Source of the DNA: Deltaproteobacteria bacterium
Lineage (GTDB): Bacteria; Desulfobacterota; Desulfobulbia; Desulfobulbales; Desulfurivibrionaceae
Direction of reading: 5' to 3'
Assembly: GCA_021802645.1 (NCBI GenBank)
Contig: JAJZRO010000003.1
Location: forward strand, 113,715-177,714
DNA: 64,000 nucleotides
Of this stretch, positions 53,406 through 62,900 are shown in pieces (position 1 is the first letter of the stretch; every line of letters starts with the position of its first letter). A model generated the notes under the pieces. The model was not told the DNA's origin, made no database searches, and saw only the letters and a list, made by a program, of their open reading frames with translations. The position numbers and the translations under genes are program-made.

Positions 53406-53834
53406 TCAGCCTCTCTTCTCTTTGGTCTTGGTCAGTCGTTTGAGAATGGCGTTGATCCGGTCGAGTTTGGCCGCGGCCGCCTCGGCCGCCTGGACGATTT
53501 CGGCCTCGTCCTCGAAGGGCTTGAAGAAGATGTCGTTGGCGCCGTAGCGGAAGGCGTTCAGGGTGTTGTTGATGGTGATGTAGCCGGTGATGATGATCAC
53601 CTGGATCATGCCGTTGAAGTTTTTGATCTTCCGGAGCAGGGTGAGGCCGTCCATCTCCGGCATCATGATGTCGCTGATGACGATGTCGAAATGTTCGTTT
53701 TCGATCATCTCATAGGCGGCAATGGGGCTGGTGGTGGTGATGACCCGGAAATTCGAGTCGGCAAAGGCGGCTTCCAGGATCTTGAGCACGCTTTTGGAGT
53801 CGTCAACGATGAGAATCTGGTAGCGTTTCGGCAT
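53406..53834 (-). CDS. Response regulator REC protein paired with the CheA-like kinase
   Basis: A 142-residue receiver with an extra C-terminal helix. It has LIVDDSKSVLKIL near residue 8, acceptor Asp in IVISDIMMPEMDGLTLL near 53, switch Thr in IIITGYIT and Lys in FFKPFEDEAE. The tail DRINAILKRLTKTKEKR is basic and probably helical. The start at 53834 has GGGAG eight bases upstream. It precedes the CheA-like gene by two bases, so it is the likely phosphate acceptor of that kinase. Confidence 0.9.
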   Translation of the reverse strand: MPKRYQILIVDDSKSVLKILEAAFADSNFRVITTTSPIAAYEMIENEHFDIVISDIMMPEMDGLTLLRKIKNFNGMIQVIIITGYITINNTLNAFRYGANDIFFKPFEDEAEIVQAAEAAAAKLDRINAILKRLTKTKEKRG

Positions 53835-53894
53835 CACGCGTGCTCCCTGACCGTAAGTTCCGTGGCGGAAGAAGAAGAGCGCCCTCTCCCTTGC

Positions 53895-53924
53895 ATCGTA
53901 TGAATTTTTTACAGTGGGGGGCAA
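53895..53924 (-). promoter_or_regulatory. Candidate promoter of the REC/CheA-like operon
   Basis: Minus-strand TTGCCC (53919-53924) and TACGAT (53895-53900) are 18 bases apart, about 60 bases before the REC start. Weak match. Confidence 0.3.
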
Positions 53925-53973
53925 GGGGAAAATGGTGGTCAAGGGGGGGAGGTGGCGGGGCGGGAACGGTGGC

Positions 53974-54822
53974 TCACGGATGTTTGGCCAGAGCGGCCTG
54001 GAGTTGATCGTAGACGGTCTGCGGAACCCGCACCGTGGCGGCGCTGCCCCCTAACGGGGCGCCGTGGCGGACATCGCCGTGAAAGTCGGTGCCGCCGCAG
54101 GCCAGCAGGCCGTGCTCGGCCGCCAGGGCGAGGAGGATTCGGGTCTGTTTCTTGGTGTGGGTGGGATAGTAGGCCTCGAGGCCGGAAAGCCCCGCTGGTT
54201 TCAGGAGTTGGATCAGTTCCGCCACCGTGTCGAGCGTGGCGTCGAGGATGGCGGGGTGGGCCAGCATGGCAAGACCGCCCGCCTCGCGCACCAGGCGGAC
54301 GGCCTCGGCGGCGTGGATGCGAAGGCTTTCCACATAGGCGGCGCCGCCGCGCCTTAAGAAGCGGCTGAAGGCCTCATGTGTGGTGCGGACGACCTTTTTG
54401 CGCACCAGCAGCCGGGCGATGTGGGGCCGGCCGATCTGGCCATTTTCCTGCTGGGCGATCTCCGAAAGCTCTGCCCGGATACCGAGCTGGCGGAGCTTTT
54501 CGAAGATGCCCTGATTGCGTTCCTGACGCGCGGTTTGGAGTTCGGCGAGTCGGGCCAGCAGGTTGGGGTTGGTATGATTCAGGCCGTAGCCCAGGATGTG
54601 GATGGTCAGATCTTCGTGCCAGGCGCTGATCTCCACGCCGCCGAGGGCCGGCAGCTGGCGTTGCGCCGCGTAGGCGAGAAATTCCGCCACGCCGGCCACG
54701 GTGTCGTGGTCGGTGAGCGCCAGCGCCGCGATTTTGCGCTTTACCGCGAGATCGACCAGGGCGGCCGGCGTGTAGGTGCCGTCGGAATAGCGGGAGTGGG
54801 TGTGGAGGTCGATCCAGGCCAT
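53974..54822 (-). CDS. PHP-domain phosphoesterase (RNase AM/YciV-like)
   Basis: A 282-residue PHP-family metalloenzyme. Metal ligands appear in IDLHTHSRYSDGTYTPAALV at the N-terminus, ALTDHDTVAG near 40, GVEISAWHEDLTIHILGY near 65, and LACGGTDFHGDVRHG near 250. The family includes YciV/RnaAM, which removes 5' nucleotides and hydrolyses 3',5'-bisphosphates. An upstream ATG at 54858 exists, but homology begins at MAWIDLHTH. It is divergent from pilT with a short gap. Confidence 0.88.
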   Translation of the reverse strand: MAWIDLHTHSRYSDGTYTPAALVDLAVKRKIAALALTDHDTVAGVAEFLAYAAQRQLPALGGVEISAWHEDLTIHILGYGLNHTNPNLLARLAELQTARQERNQGIFEKLRQLGIRAELSEIAQQENGQIGRPHIARLLVRKKVVRTTHEAFSRFLRRGGAAYVESLRIHAAEAVRLVREAGGLAMLAHPAILDATLDTVAELIQLLKPAGLSGLEAYYPTHTKKQTRILLALAAEHGLLACGGTDFHGDVRHGAPLGGSAATVRVPQTVYDQLQAALAKHP

Positions 54823-54847
54823 GGCGCAGCGGCGGTTCCTGTTGTTT

Positions 54848-54882
54848 TTGATTGTCATCCGGCGGCAGAGTTATGCTATAGT
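54848..54882 (+). promoter_or_regulatory. Candidate promoter of pilT
   Basis: Two overlapping readings: TTGATT (54848-54853) with TATGCT (18-base spacer), or TTGTCA (54852-54857) with TATAGT (19-base spacer, 54877-54882). Either gives a leader of about 60 bases. Confidence 0.45.
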
Positions 54883-54949
54883 ACCATGGCTGCCCAGGGA
54901 TTGCCGCAGCCATCGTGAGTCCGGAATCGAAACACAAGGAGACGTCAGC

Positions 54950-56032
54950 ATGGCCCAGATCGATGCCTTTTTCAAACTGATGCACGAGCAGGGCGCCTCG
55001 GACCTGCACATGGTCTCGGGTCAGCAGCCCATCCTGCGGATTCGCGGCGACATGGAGAAGGTCAAGTACAACGTGATGGGCAACGATGATCTGAAGGCCA
55101 TGCTCTACGAAATCGTTTCCGAAGACAAGATCAAGGTCTTCGAGGAGACGGGCGATATCGACTTCGGCTATGAGATTCCGGGGCTGGCCCGCTACCGCGG
55201 CAACCTCTTCCAGCAGAAGTACGGCATCGGCGCGGTCTTCCGCGAGATTCCGAGCACCATCCTCACCTGCGAACAGTTGGGGCTGCCGGGAGTGGTCTCC
55301 AAGCTCGCCACCCTGCCCAAGGGCATGGTGCTGGTCACCGGCCCCACCGGCAGCGGTAAATCGACCACCCTGGCTGCCATCGTCGATCAGGCCAACAAGC
55401 TCCGCAAGGACCACATCCTCACCATCGAGGACCCCATCGAGTTCGTGCACAAGAGTCAGAACTGCATTGTCAACCACCGCGAGGTGGGGCTGCACACCAA
55501 GAGCTTTTCCGCCGCCCTGCGCGGCGCGCTGCGCGAGGACCCGGACATCATCCTGGTCGGCGAAATGCGCGACCTCGAAACCATCGCCCTGGCCATGGAG
55601 GCGGCCATGACCGGCCACCTGGTCTTCGGCACCCTCCACACCCTGAACGCCAACAAGACCGTGGACCGCGTCATCGAAATTTTCCCTTCGAGCCAGCAGG
55701 CCCAGGTGCGGTCCACCCTGGCGGACGCCTTGAAGGCGGTGGTTTCCCAGACGCTTTTCAAACGGGTGGACAAGAAGGGGCGCTGCGCGGCTCTCGAGAT
55801 CCTCATCTGCACGCCGGCGGTGCGCAACCTCATCCGCGAGGGCAAGACCTACCAGATTCCCTCGGCCATGCAGACCGGCAAGAAATACGGGATGCAGACC
55901 CTGGACGACGCCATCTTGGATCTCATGAACAAGGGGTGGATCGCAGCCGAGGACGCCTACGTCAACTGCATCGACAAGGGGAAGTTCGCCCAGTTCCTCA
56001 AGAAGCCGCCGGCGGACTTCACCGACGTGTAA
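54950..56032 (+). CDS. pilT: Type IV pilus retraction ATPase PilT
   Basis: A 360-residue hexameric ATPase that depolymerises type IV pili for twitching and DNA uptake. It has the N-terminal PAS-like domain (FKLMHEQGASDLHMVSG), Walker A GPTGSGKSTTLAAIVDQ near 135, the Asp box EDPIEFVH, Walker B DIILVGEMRDLETI and His box TGHLVFGTLHT. The PilT hallmark AIRNLIRE appears as AVRNLIREGKTYQI. AAGGAG eight bases upstream fixes the start. It is convergent with comEC; the pair would serve pilus-driven DNA uptake. Confidence 0.96.
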   Translation: MAQIDAFFKLMHEQGASDLHMVSGQQPILRIRGDMEKVKYNVMGNDDLKAMLYEIVSEDKIKVFEETGDIDFGYEIPGLARYRGNLFQQKYGIGAVFREIPSTILTCEQLGLPGVVSKLATLPKGMVLVTGPTGSGKSTTLAAIVDQANKLRKDHILTIEDPIEFVHKSQNCIVNHREVGLHTKSFSAALRGALREDPDIILVGEMRDLETIALAMEAAMTGHLVFGTLHTLNANKTVDRVIEIFPSSQQAQVRSTLADALKAVVSQTLFKRVDKKGRCAALEILICTPAVRNLIREGKTYQIPSAMQTGKKYGMQTLDDAILDLMNKGWIAAEDAYVNCIDKGKFAQFLKKPPADFTDV

Positions 56033-56063
56033 CTCGCATCGCAATCACACGTTCCCTTTCCCG

Positions 56064-56127
56064 ACCGCGCTGCGCGGCACCTCGCCGGACAGCACGGTAC
56101 CCTTTGCCGCTCGCGCGTGAACGCGCG
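56064..56127. other. GC-rich hairpins between convergent pilT and comEC
   Basis: The 138-base gap holds CGCGCGT/ACGCGCG (56112-56127) and a smaller CCGCG/CGCGG stem near 56064. Neither has a T-run, so intrinsic termination is not shown. Confidence 0.35.
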
Positions 56128-56170
56128 TGTCCTGCCCGGCCTTCGCGTTGCCACCGGGAGTAAAATGGGA

Positions 56171-58648
56171 TTACGGAGTGGTCAGGGGGGCAATCCGCAG
56201 GGTTTCGGTTCCCATGGTTACTCCGATGGAGCCGCTGACCCCGGTGATCAGCACCGGGATGCCCATCTCCTCCCACATCTTCCGTTTCTCCGGATGGGGA
56301 AAGCGCGCCCTGCTGCCGCCTTGGGCCGACACCACAATGGTGCGCGGTTTCACCGCCACGATGAATTGCGGGCTGCTTGAGTGTTTGCTGCCATGATGCG
56401 GTGCCAGCAGCACCGCGCTTTCCAGCCCTGCCACCTTGAGTAACCCCTCCTCATGCTCCATGTCGATGTCGCCGGGCAGCAGGCAGGCCTGGTTGCCATG
56501 GCGCAGCTGGAGTACCAGGCTCTGATTGTTGGCGTCGGTGCGGCGCGGGCGACCAGAGCGCGCAGGCAGGAGGGCGGCGGGGAGGAGATGGAGGTCGCCG
56601 AGATTTCGCAGGGTCGCCCCGCTCGACTGGCAGAGGACATCGCCCTGTTGCGGTACCCTGATGGCGATGCCCAAAGATGTCGCCTTGGCCAGCAAGGTCG
56701 CATAGTCGGCCTCGCCCTGCCGGTCGCCGTTGATCCACAGGGTGGCCGGCCGGAAGTGGTCGATGACAAAGGGCAGGCCGTTCCAATGATCGGTGTGGGG
56801 GTGGCTGATCACCACTCCATCGAGGCGGCTAATGCCGCGGCCCCAAAGGAACGGGGCGATGAGGCGTTCGCCGACGTTGAAGCGTTCGCTCTCCATGCCG
56901 CCGCCATCGACCAGTATCGTTTTGCCGTGAGGCAGTTCCAGGACCACCGCCTCGCCTTGGCCGACATCGAGAAAGGTGACTCGGCTGCTCGGGTCGGCAA
57001 GACGAATACTGTGGCGGATGAGGGGGGGGGCGATCAGCACGGCCAGCAGAGTGACGACCGCGATTCGTGCCGGTTTGCCGCGTTGCCAGGCAAGCAGGGC
57101 CAGGAGGGCGGCAAGGCCGGTGGCCACCTCGAACAAGGTTGGGGTGGGCAGGTAGAACGAGGCCCAAGGAAGCCCGGCCAGTTGCCTCGCCACGGCCAGC
57201 GAGGCGGTAACCCCCCAGCCACCGGCTGCAAAGAGTTGCTGGGCCAGCGCGGGAAAGGGACCAGCAAGGGCGAGTCCGGCGAGTCCGAGCGGAATGGCCC
57301 AGAAGCAGAGCAGCGGGGTGAGCAGCAGGGTGGAGAGCGGACTGAGCAGCGAGAGCCGGTTGAAATAAAAGAGGCTGAGAGGGGCGGTGGCCAGGGTGGC
57401 CACCACGGAGATGGTGAGGCTGGTGATGAGCCAGGCGCCCAGGCGCTGGAGGAGCGTTCCCCGGGGGGCGGGGAGCAGGGGGAAGCGCCAGCGGTAGGCC
57501 AGGATGATGCTGGCGGCGGCGACAAAGGAGAGCTGGAACGAGGCGCCGAGGAGGCTTGCCGGCTCGAAGAGCATGATGAGCAGGGCGGCGATGGCGAGGT
57601 TGTTCAGGCTGCACCACTGGCGGTCGAGGAAGATCGCGGCCATAAAGACCAGCACCATGACGAGGGCGCGGAGCGCCGGGGGTTGCAGGCCGGTGATCGC
57701 GGCATAGCCCAGCAGCGCCGGCAGGGTGAGCAGCAGGGCGAGCTTGCGGGCCGGCAGCTGGAGGAGCACCCAGGTGGAGCGCTTGAGCAGCCAGGTGAAG
57801 AGGCCGGTGAAAAGCAGGGTGACGAGGCCAAGGTGCATGCCGGAGATGGCGAGCAGGTGCATGGCGCCGATGGCCTTGAAGTGTTCGAGGACTTCCCCCG
57901 GCACATTGCCGCGGCTGCCGGTGAGGAGAGCCTGATAGAGCGGCATGGTGGTTGGAAGGGCCAGCTGGTCGATGATTCGGTTGGCGTGGGCGCGAAGGCG
58001 TTCCGGCAGGAAGGCCAGCCGTCCAGGCCAGGGTGGCGTGGTGGTGAGGGGCACGATGTGGAGCGGGGTTTCCGCCCAACCGCTCAGCCAGATCCCCTGC
58101 TGGTGCAGCAAGGTGCGGTAATCCATGGCGCCGGGGACGCGATAACCGCGGAGGGGGCCAACGCGGGCCCGCGCCAGCAAGGGATCGCCGGGGAGGATTT
58201 CCTGGCGGAGGTGGCCGCCGACGGTGAGTTGCACCAGGCCGTGGGCCGGGGTAGTGGCGCCAGGTTGTCGCAACTCGGTCACCGCCATGAGCAATCTGGT
58301 ACGGTCGCCGATCTGTTCGGAATTTTCCGCCAGGGTCCCGGCCAGGACGATATCCTGCTCCCCCGTGCCAAGCAGGGAGGCAATATGGTGGCCATCCTGG
58401 GGTGGCTGGAAGGAGGGCGCGCCGTGCCAAAGGCCGGTCAGGAAGAAAGAGGGAAGCAGGAGGAGGCTGGCGAGGCGGGGACGACCGGAGAAATAGGCCC
58501 AGAGCAGGATGGCGGCGAACACCGCCATGGCGGCCAGCATGATCGCCGCCGGAAGCGTGATGTGGCTTGCCGTGCCGATCCCGCCGGCAAAGGCCAGGGT
58601 GACAGGCAGGAGGGAACGGCTGGTCCGGTCAATGAGCCCGGTGCCCAT
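56171..58648 (-). CDS. comEC: DNA internalisation protein ComEC/Rec2
   Basis: An 825-residue inner-membrane channel protein for DNA uptake. Order: N-terminal helices with an OB-type domain (about 90-205); the competence domain with GSRGNVPGEVLEHFKAIGAMHLLAISGMHLGLV-type sequence near 245; more helices to about 530; then a C-terminal beta-lactamase-fold domain. That last domain has VTFLDVGQGEAVVLEL, SHPHTDHWNG with its metal-binding His/Asp, and LLAPHHGSKHSS. This is the full-length form with all three parts. PilT nearby supports a transformation role. Confidence 0.94.
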   Translation of the reverse strand: MGTGLIDRTSRSLLPVTLAFAGGIGTASHITLPAAIMLAAMAVFAAILLWAYFSGRPRLASLLLLPSFFLTGLWHGAPSFQPPQDGHHIASLLGTGEQDIVLAGTLAENSEQIGDRTRLLMAVTELRQPGATTPAHGLVQLTVGGHLRQEILPGDPLLARARVGPLRGYRVPGAMDYRTLLHQQGIWLSGWAETPLHIVPLTTTPPWPGRLAFLPERLRAHANRIIDQLALPTTMPLYQALLTGSRGNVPGEVLEHFKAIGAMHLLAISGMHLGLVTLLFTGLFTWLLKRSTWVLLQLPARKLALLLTLPALLGYAAITGLQPPALRALVMVLVFMAAIFLDRQWCSLNNLAIAALLIMLFEPASLLGASFQLSFVAAASIILAYRWRFPLLPAPRGTLLQRLGAWLITSLTISVVATLATAPLSLFYFNRLSLLSPLSTLLLTPLLCFWAIPLGLAGLALAGPFPALAQQLFAAGGWGVTASLAVARQLAGLPWASFYLPTPTLFEVATGLAALLALLAWQRGKPARIAVVTLLAVLIAPPLIRHSIRLADPSSRVTFLDVGQGEAVVLELPHGKTILVDGGGMESERFNVGERLIAPFLWGRGISRLDGVVISHPHTDHWNGLPFVIDHFRPATLWINGDRQGEADYATLLAKATSLGIAIRVPQQGDVLCQSSGATLRNLGDLHLLPAALLPARSGRPRRTDANNQSLVLQLRHGNQACLLPGDIDMEHEEGLLKVAGLESAVLLAPHHGSKHSSSPQFIVAVKPRTIVVSAQGGSRARFPHPEKRKMWEEMGIPVLITGVSGSIGVTMGTETLRIAPLTTP

Positions 58649-58685
58649 GGTCCTCGTCGATTAGGGAGCGACCGGCGTGCGGCCG

Positions 58686-58719
58686 AAAAAAGCCCCCTTC
58701 GGCGTGGGCCGGAGGGGGC
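58686..58719 (-). terminator. Rho-independent terminator after rpoD
   Basis: A 12-pair stem (GCCCCC/GGGGGC extended inward through GGC/GCC) with a four-base loop. On the minus strand it is followed by six T residues (58686-58691). Confidence 0.9.
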
Positions 58720-58727
58720 GCGATTGG

Positions 58728-60077
<1,350 letters not shown>

Positions 60078-60149
60078 TGGTGTATTCTCCTGATTTCGAG
60101 TTGTTACCATTGGGGTGGGCCGAAAAAGAACTAGGCGCCAAAACCTTGC

Positions 60150-60178
60150 ATTCTAAAAAGATATTTTTCAGAAAGCAA
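60150..60178 (-). promoter_or_regulatory. Promoter of rpoD
   Basis: Minus-strand TTGCTT (60173-60178) and TAGAAT (60150-60155) with a 17-base spacer, about 70 bases before the start. Confidence 0.55.
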
Positions 60179-60277
60179 GAGGAAAATACATGTACTGGTT
60201 CCGCGACCGTGCGAGGAGGGTGAGGCGAAAACAAGGATGTGGCGCGGAGTGGCGTGAACCTCATTTTGTATAAATAA

Positions 60278-60295
60278 ACATTCCCGTTGGAATGT
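60278..60295. promoter_or_regulatory. Palindrome between divergent rpoD and malQ
   Basis: ACATTCC and GGAATGT flank CGTT. It is close to a minus-strand TATACA hexamer and overlaps the plus-strand TTGGAA hexamer proposed for malQ, so it could be an operator. Confidence 0.4.
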
Positions 60296-60316
60296 AAAGG
60301 GTGGGGGTGCTATCCT
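60287..60316 (+). promoter_or_regulatory. Candidate promoter of malQ
   Basis: TTGGAA (60287-60292) and TATCCT (60311-60316) with an 18-base spacer. Confidence 0.35.
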
Positions 60317-60365
60317 TGGGCAAGAAGAGGCGGGAGAGCGACGACACTTTTTTCCGGGGGTGGCC

Positions 60366-61877
60366 ATGTTGTTGGAACGCGGCAGCGGAATCCTGCTGCA
60401 CATTACCTCGCTGCCGGGCCGATGCGGCATCGGCGATCTGGGGCCAGACGCCCACGCCTTTGTCGATTTTCTCGCGGCGGCAGGCCAGAAGTACTGGCAG
60501 TTCCTGCCGCTCTGCCCCACCAGTCCGGAATTGGACAATTCCCCCTACATGGGACTTTCCGCGTTTGCCGGCAATCCGCTGTTGATCAGTCCCGCCCTGC
60601 TGGCGGAAGAGGGGTTGCTACCGCGGCGCCATCTCGATAACCTCCCCGATTTTTCCGAATACCTGGTCGACTTCAACCGGGTTGTCCCGTGGAAGCAGGA
60701 GGTGCTGGCCGCCGCCTTTCAGGTCTTCCAACACGAAGGCGGCGCCGAGGGGTTTGACGACTTCTGCCGCGCTGCCACCTGGCTCGATGACTATGCCCTT
60801 TTCATGGCCCTGCGCGAAGAGCAGCGCCTGCGCCCGTGGTACGAGTGGCCTCAGGCCCTGGCCAGTCGGGAAGAGGAGGCATTGGCCGCCGGTCGCCAGC
60901 GGCTCAAGGAGCGCGTCCGCTATCACCAGTTTCTCCAGTATTGTTTTTACCGGCAGTGGCAACGTCTGCGCAGTTATGCCGCCGAACGCGGGGTGCGGCT
61001 CATCGGCGACATCCCCATCTACGTCGCGCCGGACAGCGCCGATGTCTGGGCCCGCCAGGAATGCTTCACCCTCCACCCCAAGACCCTCCGCCCCACCCAT
61101 GTGGCGGGGGTGCCGCCCGATTATTTCAGCAAAACCGGCCAACGCTGGGGCAATCCGCTTTTCCGGTGGCACAGCCGCGAGCCGCAGGTACGGGAGCGCC
61201 TTTATTCCTGGTGGCGGGAGCGGTTCCGCCAGATTTTCGCCACGGTGGACATCGTCCGTATCGACCATTTTCGCGGCTTTGAATCCTACTGGGAGGTGCC
61301 CGCCAGCGCGCTCGACGCCATCCAGGGCCGCTGGGTCAAGGGGCCGGATCGCCAATTCTTTACGGAGATGGCGGCGGCCATCGGCAACCTGCCGATTATT
61401 GCCGAGGATCTCGGCATCATCACCCCGGCGGTGGAGAAGTTGCGGGATGCTTTGGGGTTCCCGGGCATGAAGGTGCTCCAGTTCGCCTTTGATTCCGACG
61501 CGCAGAATGCCTACCTGCCGCACAACTATCCCACCACCAACTGCGTGGTCTATACCGGCACCCACGACAACGACACCACGGTGGGCTGGTACTTCAGCGA
61601 CAAGGTGGCGGCCACCAGCAAGGAACGGGCGTTGCGTTACGCCCACAGCCAGGTCGGCAGCCCGATCCACTGGGATTTTATCCGGATAGCCCTGGCCTCG
61701 GTGGCGGCGGTGGCCGTGATCCCACTTCAGGATCTGCTTGGCTTCGGCAGCGACTGCCGGATGAACACCCCTGGCACGCCCAAGGGCAACTGGCGGTGGC
61801 GGGTGGCGTCGCGGTTCTTGACCGACGGGGTGGGGCAGCGGCTGCGGGACGAGGCCCATTACTACAACCGGATTTGA
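60366..61877 (+). CDS. malQ: 4-alpha-glucanotransferase (amylomaltase)
   Basis: A 503-residue GH77 enzyme that transfers 1,4-alpha-glucan chains in glycogen or maltodextrin metabolism. Signatures are GSGILLHITSLPGRCGIGDLG at the start, IGDIPIYVAPDSADVW near 218, the catalytic Asp in VRIDHFRGFESYWEVP near 298, Glu in IAEDLGIITP near 342, and YTGTHDNDTTVGWY near 397. ATG 60366 begins the conserved MLLERGSGILL; a GTG two codons earlier is possible. It stands next to a flavin reductase gene 15 bases downstream. Confidence 0.96.
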   Translation: MLLERGSGILLHITSLPGRCGIGDLGPDAHAFVDFLAAAGQKYWQFLPLCPTSPELDNSPYMGLSAFAGNPLLISPALLAEEGLLPRRHLDNLPDFSEYLVDFNRVVPWKQEVLAAAFQVFQHEGGAEGFDDFCRAATWLDDYALFMALREEQRLRPWYEWPQALASREEEALAAGRQRLKERVRYHQFLQYCFYRQWQRLRSYAAERGVRLIGDIPIYVAPDSADVWARQECFTLHPKTLRPTHVAGVPPDYFSKTGQRWGNPLFRWHSREPQVRERLYSWWRERFRQIFATVDIVRIDHFRGFESYWEVPASALDAIQGRWVKGPDRQFFTEMAAAIGNLPIIAEDLGIITPAVEKLRDALGFPGMKVLQFAFDSDAQNAYLPHNYPTTNCVVYTGTHDNDTTVGWYFSDKVAATSKERALRYAHSQVGSPIHWDFIRIALASVAAVAVIPLQDLLGFGSDCRMNTPGTPKGNWRWRVASRFLTDGVGQRLRDEAHYYNRI

Positions 61878-61892
61878 GGTGGCCGTGGGATT

Positions 61893-62477
61893 ATGAAGAG
61901 GAAGCGCCAAGTTCTGGCCATCAACGGCAGCCCTCGGCGTCGCGGCAACACCGAGGCGCTGCTCGATGCCATGGCAAAGGGTCTTGCCGCGGCAGGGGCT
62001 CTTTGTGAGATCGTGCGGGTGAGCGATCTCGACATCCATCCCTGTATCGGCTGCGGCGGTTGCGAGAAAGGCGGTGAGTGCGTCCTCGAAGACGACATGA
62101 CCGACCTGTACCCCAAAATCATCGAGGCCGACCGGATCGTTCTGGCCTCCCCCATCTATTTTTACGGCATCACCGCCCAGGCCAAGGGCTTTGTCGACCG
62201 CTGTCAGGCGCTCTGGAGCCGCCGACGGCTGTTGGAGCGAGAGGGCCGCTGGCGGGACGACCCGGAGCGCAGGGGATATCTGGTGGCGGTGGCGGCCACG
62301 CACGGCGCCAAGGTCTTTGATGGCGCCCGCTTGACGGCTCGCTATGCCTTCGAGGCCATGGGGGCGGCCTATGGCGACGAACTGCTGGTGCGCGGCATCG
62401 ACCGTCGAGGCGAGATGCTTCAGGATGCGGCAAGGCTCGCCGAGGCGGAAGCCTTCGGTCGGCGGCTTGCCGGTTGA
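61893..62477 (+). CDS. NAD(P)H-dependent FMN reductase/iron-sulfur flavoprotein family
   Basis: A 194-residue flavodoxin-fold protein. VLAINGSPRRRGNTEALLDAM binds the FMN phosphate. CIGCGGCEKGGEC (residues about 51-63) is a cysteine cluster as in the Isf iron-sulfur flavoproteins, and ASPIYFYGITAQAKGFVDR is the family flavin loop. Isf proteins pass electrons between ferredoxin and other carriers in anaerobes; the Cys spacing here suggests a possible 4Fe-4S site. The partner is unknown. Likely co-transcribed with malQ. Confidence 0.83.
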   Translation: MKRKRQVLAINGSPRRRGNTEALLDAMAKGLAAAGALCEIVRVSDLDIHPCIGCGGCEKGGECVLEDDMTDLYPKIIEADRIVLASPIYFYGITAQAKGFVDRCQALWSRRRLLEREGRWRDDPERRGYLVAVAATHGAKVFDGARLTARYAFEAMGAAYGDELLVRGIDRRGEMLQDAARLAEAEAFGRRLAG

Positions 62478-62517
62478 GTTGGCGGCCCATGGCTGCCCGC
62501 TGCGGCAACAATTATGA

Positions 62518-62546
62518 TTGACAAACCGGACCATATCTTTTAGAAA
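62518..62546 (+). promoter_or_regulatory. Promoter of tRNA-Glu
   Basis: An exact TTGACA (62518-62523), a 17-base spacer and TAGAAA (62541-62546), 16 bases before the tRNA. Confidence 0.65.
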
Positions 62547-62562
62547 ATGGCGCACAGATTGT

Positions 62563-62638
62563 GGCCCCTTCGTCTAGCGGTCTAGGACGCTGGCCTCTCA
62601 CGCCGGTAACACGGGTTCGAGTCCCGTAGGGGTCACCA
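62563..62638 (+). tRNA. tRNA-Glu (CUC anticodon)
   Basis: A 76-base cloverleaf. The acceptor stem is GGCCCCT/AGGGGTC with one G-T pair. The D arm is TCGTCTAGCGGTCTAGGAC. The anticodon stem CTGGC/GCCGG encloses loop CTCTCAC with anticodon CTC. The T arm is CGGGTTCGAGTCCCG, and an encoded CCA is at the 3' end. The layout matches bacterial tRNA-Glu; the CUC isoacceptor reads GAG codons, common in this GC-rich genome. Confidence 0.97.
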
Positions 62639-62647
62639 AGCAAATTC

Positions 62648-62681
62648 AAGGGTTGAGACAGTGTTGTCTCAACCCTTTTTT
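62648..62681 (+). terminator. Rho-independent terminator after tRNA-Glu
   Basis: AAGGGTTGAGACA pairs with TGTCTCAACCCTT around a GTGT loop, followed by six T residues (62676-62681). Confidence 0.93.
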
Positions 62682-62709
62682 GCGGCTTGTTCCCTAACTA
62701 TAAAAAGGT

Positions 62710-62738
62710 TTGACACTCGGGGGTATGACTGCTATAAG
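62710..62738 (+). promoter_or_regulatory. Promoter of the riboswitch-secretion transporter transcript
   Basis: An exact TTGACA (62710-62715), a 17-base spacer and TATAAG (62733-62738). The predicted start near 62745 lies just before the riboswitch aptamer. Confidence 0.75.
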
Positions 62739-62750
62739 GTGTTAAATTGT

Positions 62751-62828
62751 CTTCGAAGGGTCAAACCAGGGGCGACCCTGGGGCGCAAAGCCACAGGCCA
62801 AGGATACTCGGCAACCGGGCTGCCGAAG
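62751..62828 (+). promoter_or_regulatory. GEMM-I (cyclic-di-GMP-I type) riboswitch aptamer
   Basis: The hallmarks of this aptamer are present in order. A closing stem is CTTCG (62751-62755) with CGAAG (62824-62828). GGGTCAAACC is followed by hairpin CCAGGG-GCGA-CCCTGG, which has a GNRA tetraloop. Next is the invariant GGGGCGCAAAGCCACAGGCC, then a second hairpin CGGCA/TGCCG acting as tetraloop receptor arm. It lies between a strong promoter and the ABC transporter. TGGTTTGA (62858-62865) is an exact complement of TCAAACCA in the aptamer and may form the expression platform. Whether it prefers c-di-GMP or 3',3'-cGAMP is undecided. Confidence 0.93.
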
Positions 62829-62900
62829 TGCTGGGGATGCCACCCATGCGCCGCCTTTGGTTTGAAAGCGATTTTTGTTGCCAATATTTGAGGGGATCTG

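Noticed and set aside
62563..62681. tRNA-Glu as an integration site for a genomic island
   Set aside because: No integrase and no repeated tRNA 3' end; the downstream hairpin is a normal terminator and the next unit is a riboswitch-controlled gene.
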